A stretch of DNA of 64,000 nt from Eilatimonas milleporae (GTDB taxonomy: Bacteria; Pseudomonadota; Alphaproteobacteria; Sphingomonadales; Kordiimonadaceae), in contig NZ_REFR01000009.1 of NCBI RefSeq assembly GCF_003688555.1, positions 620,001-684,000 of the forward strand, read 5' to 3'. Position 1 is the stretch's first letter. Every line of letters begins with the position of its first letter. Below, in pieces: positions 44,080 through 51,264 of this stretch. Under the pieces are notes generated by a model. It was not told the origin of the DNA. It saw only the letters and a list, made by a program, of their open reading frames with translations, and did not search any database. Both the position numbers and the translations under genes were made by a program.

Positions 44080-45365
44080 TCCGCCAGCCGTCATCCCTGC
44101 AATCCGTTGTTGAAAATCGCCTGTGCACCGGCTGCGGCGCCTGCGCCGCCATGGCACCGGACATGATCCGCATGCGCGAAACCGACGACGAAAACCGGCG
44201 TCCCCACATGATCCGCCCCCTGCCCCGCGCCGTGGAAAAAGGCATACTGGCCGCCTGCCCCGGCAGTGGATCAACCTGTGGCGGGGCCGATAACAGCAGA
44301 CCCGGCAGCACAGCGCCGGCCAGCCGGCTGGAAGCCGCCTGGGGTCAGGTTCTCGAAGTGTGGGAAGGCCACGCCGCCGATGCCGATATCCGCTTCCGGG
44401 GATCGAGCGGCGGCGCCACCACCGCGCTGGCCCTGTTCGCCATGGAACGGCTGGGCTTCCACGGCACCCTGCATGTCAAGGCACGCAGGGACGCCCCCAC
44501 CCTGAACGAAGCCGCCATCAGCACCGACCGCGCCATGCTGATGGAAGGGACCGGATCGCGCTACGCTCCGGCCAGCGTCTGCGACAAACTGCCTGCGGTC
44601 ACGGACGCGCCCGCCCCTTGTGTCGTCGTCGGCAAGCCCTGCGATATCGCCGGCACGCGCAGGCTGGCCCGCCTCGATAAAGCCCTGAACACCCGCGTCG
44701 GCCTGACGATATCCATTTTCTGCGCCGGCACCCCCAGCCACCGGGGCACACGCAAGCTGTTGAAAAAACTCTCTCCGTGGCGCCCCGGCGTTCTGGAACG
44801 CCTGCAATATCGCGGCAATGGCTGGCCCGGCGACATGCGGGCCACATGGCGCCTCAATGACGGCACCGTCAGCGAGCAGGCCACCAGCTATGCCGACGGC
44901 TGGAACACCATCCTGCAAAAAACCCGTCAGTGGCGCTGCCACGTCTGCGAGGACCACACCGGCGAACAGGCGGATATTTCCATCGGCGATCCGTGGCAGA
45001 ACGCACCGACGGACGGCGACCACGGGTCGTCCCTGATCGTCGCCCGGACCGAACGCGGCCGCCGCATCCTGCACGCCGCCCGCATGGCCGGTTATCTGGT
45101 CATGGAAAAACGCGACCCCGATGTCCTGTTTGCCGCCCAGCCCAATCTTTTCGCCACCAAGGGCGCGGTCTGGGGCCGCAGCCTGGCCCTGCGTCTCAGC
45201 GGTCTGGCCGCACCCGCCATGACACGGGCGGGCCTGCACTGCTGGCTGGCCCTGCCGCTGAAAACCAAGCTGACCTCCATCGTCGGCACCTTCAAACGCA
45301 TCTGGATGAAACGCCTGTATCGCCGCAAGACCCTCGCCTGGCTGGGCGGGAGCCGCCAATCATGA
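44076..45365 (+). CDS. FrhB/FdhB-like (F420 hydrogenase beta subunit) protein in EPS operon
   Basis: 429 residues. An N-terminal ferredoxin-like C-T-G-C-G-A-C motif (residues about 17-23) is followed by FrhB_FdhB N- and C-terminal domains: RGSSGGATTALALFAM, VVVGKPCDIAGTRRLA, CHVCEDHTGEQADISIGDPW. These proteins are named for F420-reducing hydrogenase subunits. In bacterial EPS loci they often sit beside pyruvyl transferases, with unknown redox chemistry. Only one full CxxCxxC set is visible, with extra cysteines later. Translation is coupled to both neighbours. Confidence 0.82.
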   Translation: MIRQPSSLQSVVENRLCTGCGACAAMAPDMIRMRETDDENRRPHMIRPLPRAVEKGILAACPGSGSTCGGADNSRPGSTAPASRLEAAWGQVLEVWEGHAADADIRFRGSSGGATTALALFAMERLGFHGTLHVKARRDAPTLNEAAISTDRAMLMEGTGSRYAPASVCDKLPAVTDAPAPCVVVGKPCDIAGTRRLARLDKALNTRVGLTISIFCAGTPSHRGTRKLLKKLSPWRPGVLERLQYRGNGWPGDMRATWRLNDGTVSEQATSYADGWNTILQKTRQWRCHVCEDHTGEQADISIGDPWQNAPTDGDHGSSLIVARTERGRRILHAARMAGYLVMEKRDPDVLFAAQPNLFATKGAVWGRSLALRLSGLAAPAMTRAGLHCWLALPLKTKLTSIVGTFKRIWMKRLYRRKTLAWLGGSRQS

Positions 45366-46759
45366 CCACGCCCCGGCAGCAACCGGCGCGGCATACGGGC
45401 GCGCGCAGGCTGGCCCAAGGGGTCGGCAAGGCACTGCCGCCCATGCCGGTGACGCTGCTGCTGCTGTCCTTCACCCTGCCGGCCGAGGCCTCCATTTCCC
45501 TCGGCTCGCTCAGGCTGTCGGCCTACCGGATCATCCTGATCGTCCTGCTGTTTCCGGCGCTCGGCCGGCTGATGCAGAACCGCCGCGTACCCCCCGCCGC
45601 CCCGGACATGCTGATCTGCCTGCACGGCCTGTGGGCGGCGATGGCGCTGATCGTCACCATGGGCCTGGGCGAGGGGATCGAGACCGCCGGCATCTATTTC
45701 ATCGAAACCTTCGGCGGCTACCTGGTCGCCCGCGCCTATATCACCACGCCGGACCGCTTCGCCGCGGTCGTCCGGCTGATCTTCACCGTCACCGCCGTCC
45801 TGCTGGTGTTCGCGGTCATGGAATCCCTGTCCGGCGTGCATATCCTGCGCGAACCGTTCAAGGCGGTTTTCGGCGGGCCGGGGCCGCACAAGATCGAACC
45901 CCGCCTCGGCCTGACGCGCGCCTTCACCTCGTTCGAACACCCGATCCTGTTCGGCGTTTTCGCCGCCAGCGCCTTCTCCAGCACCTATTATGTGCTGTGC
46001 GGCGGCCTGCTGAACGGCAAAACCGTCAAAAAGGTCATGGTCGTCGTCGGCGCCACCTTTTTCTCCCTGTCCAGCGGACCGTTCGTCGCCCTCGCCTTTC
46101 AGATGGGCCTCGTCGGCTGGGACCGCATCACCCGGGGCGTCGCCAACCGCTGGACCATCCTGTTGTCCATGTTCGCGGGCGCCTGGATGGTGCTGACCCT
46201 GCTGTCCAACCGCTCGCCGGTTCTGGTCTTCATCTCCTACATGACCTTCAGCGCCGCCAGCGCCTACAACCGCGTCCACATCTGGACATACGGTTCGGCC
46301 GAAGTGGCCCGCCATCCCCTGTTCGGCATCGGCCTCAATGACTGGATCCGCGCCCCCTGGATGAGCTCCAGCATGGACAATTACTGGCTCATCACCACCA
46401 TGCGTTACGGCATTCCCGCCTTCGTCTTTCTGGTGCTGACCGTGGTGCTGATCGCCCGCGCGCAAGGCCGTGCGCGCCGCCGCGACCCCTTCGTGAAAAA
46501 CTGCGCCAAGGCCTGGCTCGTCACCTTCATGGGCTTCGCGCTCGCCGGTCTGACCGTGCATTTCTGGAACGCGCTGATGGTCCAGTTCTTTTTCCTCATC
46601 GGCTGCGGCATGGCCCTGACAAAAGTCCCCGCCACCGCCCGGCCCGGCCAGCGCGGTATCGCACCGAACACCGTCAATGGCGCCCGCGTGCCGATCTCCG
46701 CCAACCCCATCCCGCCCGGCATCCGCCCGCAACCGAAAGGACAGCCGTCATGGGCCTGA
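45362..46759 (+). CDS. O-antigen polymerase/ligase-like membrane protein (Wzy-like)
   Basis: 465 residues with about ten helices and a large periplasmic loop before the last ones. HIWTYGSAEVARHPLFGIGLNDW matches the Wzy/WaaL pattern in which a conserved region precedes the catalytic loop (cited as a span). It probably polymerises the EPS repeat unit. The C-terminal 40 residues are proline-rich and disordered. It overlaps the FrhB-like gene by ATGA and the next glycosyltransferase by 10 bp. Confidence 0.8.
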   Translation: MTTPRQQPARHTGARRLAQGVGKALPPMPVTLLLLSFTLPAEASISLGSLRLSAYRIILIVLLFPALGRLMQNRRVPPAAPDMLICLHGLWAAMALIVTMGLGEGIETAGIYFIETFGGYLVARAYITTPDRFAAVVRLIFTVTAVLLVFAVMESLSGVHILREPFKAVFGGPGPHKIEPRLGLTRAFTSFEHPILFGVFAASAFSSTYYVLCGGLLNGKTVKKVMVVVGATFFSLSSGPFVALAFQMGLVGWDRITRGVANRWTILLSMFAGAWMVLTLLSNRSPVLVFISYMTFSAASAYNRVHIWTYGSAEVARHPLFGIGLNDWIRAPWMSSSMDNYWLITTMRYGIPAFVFLVLTVVLIARAQGRARRRDPFVKNCAKAWLVTFMGFALAGLTVHFWNALMVQFFFLIGCGMALTKVPATARPGQRGIAPNTVNGARVPISANPIPPGIRPQPKGQPSWA

Positions 46760-47814
46760 GGACAGACATGAGAACAGACATGAAAATAGTCACGAGAACG
46801 GACACGGAAACCGTCATGAACACAGACACCTCGACAGGCGCGGACCCAGGCACGGACCCAGGCACAAATCCCGTCCTCAGCATCGTCATCGTCAACTGGA
46901 ACACGGAACGCCTGCTGCGCGACTGCCTGGCCTCCGTCCATGCCAATCCGCCCGCCATGCCGTTCGAGATCATCGTCGTCGACAATGCCTCCGGCGACGG
47001 CAGCCGGGCCATGGTGCGGCGGGACTTCCCACAGGTCCGTCTCATCGCCTGCCGCGAAAATCTCGGCTTTGCCGCCGCCAACAATATCGGCTTCGGCGCC
47101 GCCGCCGGCCGGTATATCCTGCTGTTGAACTCCGACACGCTGATCCACGGCGACGTCCTGGCGGCCTCGGTCCGCTATCTGGACCGTCACGACGGTGTCG
47201 GCGCCATGGGCTGCCGGGTGCTGAACGCGGACGGCACCCTTCAGCACAGCACCAGCCAGTTTCCCGGCTTTTTGAACCTGCTGCTCCAGACCCTGGGGCT
47301 GGACCGCGTATCCGGCAGCGCCTTTCTGCAACGCTACCGGATGAAACACTGGCAGCGCGACACCGCGCAGGCTGTCGATACGGTCTCGGGCTGCTATATG
47401 CTGGTGCGCCGCGCCTGCATGGCCCAGGTCGGCCTGCTGGACGAACGCTTTTTCTTCTTCGGCGAGGAAACCGACTGGTGCCGCCGCATGGCCGAGGCCG
47501 GCTGGGCCGTCCACTTCGCCCCCGTCGGCACCATCACCCATTTCGGCGGCGGCAGCTCCGGCACCCTCAACCACCGCCGCGACCTGATGCTGACCCAGGC
47601 CACCGTGCGCCTGCATCTGAAGCATTCCGGCCTCGCGGCGGCGCTGGCGGTTTTCCTGCTGCTGTTCGTCTTCAACGGCAGCCGCATCTTTTTCTGGGCC
47701 CTGCGCGGCCTGGCGACGGGCCAGCGCCCGGCCCTGCGGCGCGCCCGCTTTTTCCTCGACATCACCAGCCGTTTCCTGTCCGCATGGCCCCGCCGCCAGG
47801 GGAGGATGATATGA
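46750..47814 (+). CDS. Glycosyltransferase family 2 (rhamnosyltransferase-like)
   Basis: 354 residues. After an odd 40-residue N-terminal tail with RTDM/RTDT/TDPG repeats comes a GT2 domain: LSIVIVNWNTERLL, VVDNASGDGS, ENLGFAAANNIGF, LLLNSDT and DERFFFFGEETDWCRR. This is the pattern of WbbL/RfbF-type transferases. A hydrophobic C-terminal segment (LAAALAVFLLLFVF) may anchor it to the membrane. The repeat tail is probably an expansion of the overlap region and is not needed for catalysis. A start at a later codon is possible. Confidence 0.88.
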   Translation: MGLRTDMRTDMKIVTRTDTETVMNTDTSTGADPGTDPGTNPVLSIVIVNWNTERLLRDCLASVHANPPAMPFEIIVVDNASGDGSRAMVRRDFPQVRLIACRENLGFAAANNIGFGAAAGRYILLLNSDTLIHGDVLAASVRYLDRHDGVGAMGCRVLNADGTLQHSTSQFPGFLNLLLQTLGLDRVSGSAFLQRYRMKHWQRDTAQAVDTVSGCYMLVRRACMAQVGLLDERFFFFGEETDWCRRMAEAGWAVHFAPVGTITHFGGGSSGTLNHRRDLMLTQATVRLHLKHSGLAAALAVFLLLFVFNGSRIFFWALRGLATGQRPALRRARFFLDITSRFLSAWPRRQGRMI

Positions 47815-49169
47815 CCGCCCGGCCACGGGTTCTGGCGGTCGCGCCCTATTGCGACGGCACCGATGTGGGCGAGGCCTGGTGCGCCTATATGTGGGTGCGG
47901 GAATTGTCAGCGCATGCCGACATCACCCTGATCACACAGGCCCGGCCCGGCCGCACGCCCCTGAGCGACCAGTTGGCCGGCGTGCGCGTCATCGCCCGTC
48001 CCGAGCCCGGCTGGGCCCTGCGGATGGAACGCCTGAACGCCATGGCGAAACTGTCCTATCCCGGCTTTTACCGCTGGGCGAAACGTCAGGCCAGGGACCT
48101 GCTGCGCAGCGGGCCGGGCTTCGATATCGGCCACCAGTTTTCCCCGATCGCCCTGCGCTTCCCCTCGCCGCTGGCCGGGCTGGGCCTGCCCTATGTTCTC
48201 GGACCGCTCGGCGGCAGCCTGTCGACCCCCGCCGCGTTCCGGGGCGAATGCGAAAGCGCCGCCTGGTACACCCGCCTGCGCGGTCTCGACACCTGGCGGC
48301 TGAAATGGGACCCGGTGCTGAAAGCCAGCTACCGGGGGGCCGCCGCGGTTCTCGGCGTCGCCCCCTATGTGCGCGACCTGATCGGCGGGGACAGCCTCAC
48401 CCGCTTCACGGTGATGAGCGAACTGGGCGTCACGCAATTACAACCGGCCCGCCGGGACGGCAAACCCGCCGGCCAGGGCCTGCGGCTGCTGCATGTGGGC
48501 CGGGGGGTGCGCACCAAGGGCCTGCGCGACTGCGTGCGCGCCCTGGCACGCCTGCGCGACATACCGGGCCTGCATCTGGACGTCGCCGGCAAGGGCGAGG
48601 AAATGCCCATCTGTCAGGCTTTGGCGCGGGCGCTGAACGTGGATCACATGATCACCTTCCACGGCCAGATCAGCCGCGCCGACGTCAACCGGCTGTACAG
48701 GCAGGCCGACATCTTCTGCTTCCCCAGCTTCCGCGAGCCCAGCGGCAGCGTGATTTTCGAGGCCCTCGGCTTCGGTCTGCCCGTCATCGCGGCCGACCGG
48801 GGCGGTCCCGGCCACGTCATCGACGACAGCTGCGGCGTGAAAATTCCGGTGACGGACCCCGACACCTATGCCGCCGACATCGCCGCCGCCGTGCGGACGC
48901 TGGCCGGTGACGCGGGCCGGCGCCGCCGCATGGCCGACGGCGCCATCCGCAAAATGGCCGCCGTCGGCCTGTGGCCGGCGAAAATCGCCGCCCTTCTCGA
49001 CCTCTACAGCGACATTGCAGCCCAAAACCCCGAAAGGGACACGACACACAAAGGGGACATGGGTCCCAAAGGAAAGGAGACACACACATCATGGCCGCAC
49101 ACACCAGAAACACCAAAATCCTTGCCGTCGCATCCGGTGGTGGACACTGGATCCAGCTTCTGCGCCTGA
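47811..49169 (+). CDS. Glycosyltransferase family 4
   Basis: 452 residues with a GT-B fold. The N-terminal GTDVGEAWCAYMWVREL resembles the donor-side loop. RLLHVGRGVRTKGL and FREPSGSVIFEALGFGLPVIAADRGG contain the E-x7-E motif of retaining GT4 enzymes (cited as spans). The last 45 residues are low-complexity and overlap the next gene by 79 bp, so the original stop may have been lost. The start overlaps the GT2 stop by ATGA. Confidence 0.85.
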   Translation: MTARPRVLAVAPYCDGTDVGEAWCAYMWVRELSAHADITLITQARPGRTPLSDQLAGVRVIARPEPGWALRMERLNAMAKLSYPGFYRWAKRQARDLLRSGPGFDIGHQFSPIALRFPSPLAGLGLPYVLGPLGGSLSTPAAFRGECESAAWYTRLRGLDTWRLKWDPVLKASYRGAAAVLGVAPYVRDLIGGDSLTRFTVMSELGVTQLQPARRDGKPAGQGLRLLHVGRGVRTKGLRDCVRALARLRDIPGLHLDVAGKGEEMPICQALARALNVDHMITFHGQISRADVNRLYRQADIFCFPSFREPSGSVIFEALGFGLPVIAADRGGPGHVIDDSCGVKIPVTDPDTYAADIAAAVRTLAGDAGRRRRMADGAIRKMAAVGLWPAKIAALLDLYSDIAAQNPERDTTHKGDMGPKGKETHTSWPHTPETPKSLPSHPVVDTGSSFCA

Positions 49170-49555
49170 GACCCGCTTTCGCCGGATGCCGCGTCACCTA
49201 CGCCACCGTCAATCCGGGCTCGCGGGCGGATGTGCCCGGCTGCGCCTTTCACACCGTGCCGGACGGCAACCGCGACACCAAGGCCGCCCTGATCTTCATG
49301 GCGCTGCGCATCCTCATCCTGGTGCTGCTGGTCCGGCCCCATGTGGTCGTCTCCACCGGCGCCGCGCCCGGCTATTTCGCCTGCCGCTTCGCCAAGCTGG
49401 TCGGCGCCAAAAGCCTGTTCATCGACAGCGTCGCCAACGCCGAGGACATGTCCCTGTCGGCGAAACTGGCCACCTCCCACGCCAGCCGCGTCTATTCCCA
49501 GTGGCCGCGCGTGGCCGACAAATTCGGCGTCGAATGCCACGGCAGCGTGCTGTAA
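49091..49555 (+). CDS. Alg14/PssD-like glycosyltransferase subunit
   Basis: 154 residues, the membrane-anchoring half of a two-subunit GT28-like transferase. KILAVASGGGHWIQLLRL is the typical N-terminal glycine loop. A hydrophobic segment (ALRILILVLLVRP) and VVVSTGAAPGYFACRFAKLVG follow. The nucleotide-sugar half is the separate gene at 49808. An AAGGAG lies upstream of ATG 49091. The gene overlaps the GT4 gene. Confidence 0.85.
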   Translation: MAAHTRNTKILAVASGGGHWIQLLRLRPAFAGCRVTYATVNPGSRADVPGCAFHTVPDGNRDTKAALIFMALRILILVLLVRPHVVVSTGAAPGYFACRFAKLVGAKSLFIDSVANAEDMSLSAKLATSHASRVYSQWPRVADKFGVECHGSVL

Positions 49556-49640
49556 GCCCGCCCCTCAAGACCAACCCCTAAGCCGGCGGAAGAACCGGCT
49601 CCAAGGCCGGCTCCGGGACAGACACGGGAGCCGGCCAAAT

Positions 49641-49712
49641 ACCGGCCCCAGAACCGGCGCAAGAACCGGCGCAAGAACCGGCCCCAGAACCGGCCCCAGA
49701 ACCGGACTGAAA
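49641..49712. repeat. Six 12-bp tandem repeats between the two transferase halves
   Basis: ACCGGCCCCAGA, ACCGGCGCAAGA (twice), ACCGGCCCCAGA (twice) and ACCGGACTGAAA follow one another, with decayed ACCGGC copies on both sides (about 49575-49745). All carry the palindromic CCGG. This fills most of the 252-bp gap and is non-coding. It is not a CRISPR array, because units are contiguous and have no spacers. Confidence 0.85.
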
Positions 49713-49750
49713 ACCGGCTGACCCAACGGCCGAAAAACCGGCCAAAATAC

Positions 49751-49766
49751 TGGCATACCCATTGCT
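49751..49766 (+). promoter_or_regulatory. Internal sigma-54 promoter before the Alg13-like gene
   Basis: TGGCAT, 5 bp, TTGCT, with GG (49752-49753) and GC (49764-49765) 10 bp apart, 42 bp before ATG 49808. No LuxO-type site lies at the usual upstream distance. One candidate, GTGCA-GTT-TGCAA, lies downstream inside the gene at 49967-49979. Confidence 0.75.
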
Positions 49767-49807
49767 CCTTTCAGGGTGAACCGCATCACTCTGGAAGGAG
49801 TTTTCTT

Positions 49808-50377
49808 ATGATCTTCGCCACCGTCGGCACCCAGCTTCCCTTCGACAGGCTGATACAGGCGCTTGATAAATGGTCTTTGAATCAAGGCGTTAAGGGCAAT
49901 TTCTGCCAGATCGGCCCGGCCGGAACGGCGCCATTGCATATGGCACACACCCCGACGCTGACGCCTGTGCAGTTTGCAAAACGCATCGCGGAATGCAAAG
50001 CCATCGTTTCGCATGCCGGGATGGGCACCATCCTCACCGCCCTTCAGGCCGGCAAGCCCATCATCATCCTGCCGCGCCTGGCGCGCTACGGCGAACACCG
50101 CAACGATCATCAGCTCGCCACCGCCGCCAATCTGCAAGGCCGCGCCGGCATTCATGTCGCCGGGGACGAGGACACCCTCGCCGCCATGCTGGACGACATC
50201 GGCGCCCTCACCGCCGGCGGGTCCCTGTCCGACGCGGCCGAGCCCCGCCTGATCGACGCCATCCGCGATTTCATCGCCCAACCCGCCATCGCCCAACCCA
50301 GCATCGTCCAGCCCACCATCGCCCAACCCGGCCCGACCCAAAACCGGATCACCAAAAGGGAGACGCCGAATGTCTGA
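49808..50377 (+). CDS. Alg13/PssE-like glycosyltransferase subunit (GT28 C-terminal)
   Basis: 189 residues. MIFATVGTQLPFDRLIQALD is the classic start of the family. AECKAIVSHAGMGTILTALQAGKPIIILPR is the GT28 nucleotide-sugar-binding region (cited as a span). It would pair with the Alg14-like subunit encoded just upstream to transfer a sugar to the growing lipid-linked unit. The C-terminus carries IAQP repeats made of 15-bp units. GGAAGGAG lies upstream of ATG. It has its own -24/-12 promoter. Confidence 0.88.
   Translation: MIFATVGTQLPFDRLIQALDKWSLNQGVKGNFCQIGPAGTAPLHMAHTPTLTPVQFAKRIAECKAIVSHAGMGTILTALQAGKPIIILPRLARYGEHRNDHQLATAANLQGRAGIHVAGDEDTLAAMLDDIGALTAGGSLSDAAEPRLIDAIRDFIAQPAIAQPSIVQPTIAQPGPTQNRITKRETPNV
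50275..50334 (+). repeat. Four 15-bp repeats coding for an IAQPx tail
   Basis: CGCCCAACCCGCCAT and three variants encode IAQPA/IAQPS/IVQPT/IAQPG at the end of the Alg13-like protein. Confidence 0.85.
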
Positions 50378-51233
50378 CCACAGCCCCCGCGCCGTCTGCA
50401 CCGTGATCGTCCCGGCCTTTAACGAAAGCGCCGTCATCGCCGACACCCTGACCGCCCTGACGGCGGACGCCCGCCCCGGCGAATTCGACGTCATCGTCGC
50501 CTGCAACGGCTGCACCGACGACACCGCCGCCCGTGCCGCCGCCGCCGCCCCGGACGCCCGCATCCTCGACATCGCCGCCGCCTCCAAGACCACGGCGCTG
50601 AATGCGGCCATCGCCGCCGCCCGCCGCCATCCCCTGGTGTTTCTGGATGCCGACATCCGCACCAGCGCCGGCGCGGTGCGCGGCCTTGTCCACGCGCTGA
50701 TCTGGTCGGGCCGGGCGCTCGCCTGCGGCAACGCCCGCTTCGACACCGCCCGCAGCAGCTGGGCCGTGCGCGCCTTTTACCGCGCCTGGATGCAGAACCC
50801 CTATTTCGACGACCGGAAAATGGGCGGCTTCTTCGCCCTCAGCCGCGCCGGGGCCGAGCGTATCGCCCCGCTGCCCGCCACCACCAATGACGACGAATAT
50901 ATCCGCCGCCGCCTTTCCGGCGAGACCATCGTCGCGGACGAGGCCCCGTACCGCATCGCCGCGCCGCGCACGCTCGCCAACCTGATCCGCGTGCGCAGCC
51001 GCGTCTATCGCGGCAACCGCGACCTGGAACGCGGCGGCGGCGACACCGCCTTCGGCGCCAAACGCCGCCACGGCAACAGCCGCCGCTTCGCCGCGCGCCT
51101 CCTGGCCCGGCCCGGTCTGTGGCCGGGCGCGGCGATCTTCGCCCTGACGGCGGTGGCGGCTCATCTGCGCAATCTGACGGCTCGCGGCACCCCTGTCTGG
51201 GACCGCGATCACAGCAACCGCCAGAACGCATGA
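50370..51233 (+). CDS. Glycosyltransferase family 2
   Basis: 287 residues. CTVIVPAFNESAVIADTLTAL and VIVACNGCTDDT are the GT2 nucleotide-binding start, and FLDADIRTS is the metal-binding DxD. TNDDEYIRRRL is the acceptor-side acidic motif (cited as spans). A C-terminal hydrophobic stretch (LWPGAAIFALTAVAAHL) may associate with the membrane. It overlaps the Alg13-like gene by 8 bp. Confidence 0.87.
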   Translation: MSDHSPRAVCTVIVPAFNESAVIADTLTALTADARPGEFDVIVACNGCTDDTAARAAAAAPDARILDIAAASKTTALNAAIAAARRHPLVFLDADIRTSAGAVRGLVHALIWSGRALACGNARFDTARSSWAVRAFYRAWMQNPYFDDRKMGGFFALSRAGAERIAPLPATTNDDEYIRRRLSGETIVADEAPYRIAAPRTLANLIRVRSRVYRGNRDLERGGGDTAFGAKRRHGNSRRFAARLLARPGLWPGAAIFALTAVAAHLRNLTARGTPVWDRDHSNRQNA

Positions 51234-51264
51234 TTGAGACCCCGGCCATCACAGGATTTCAGGC

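Noticed and set aside
49575-49745. Possible CRISPR array
   Set aside because: Units are 12 bp, contiguous and without spacers, and no cas genes are present.
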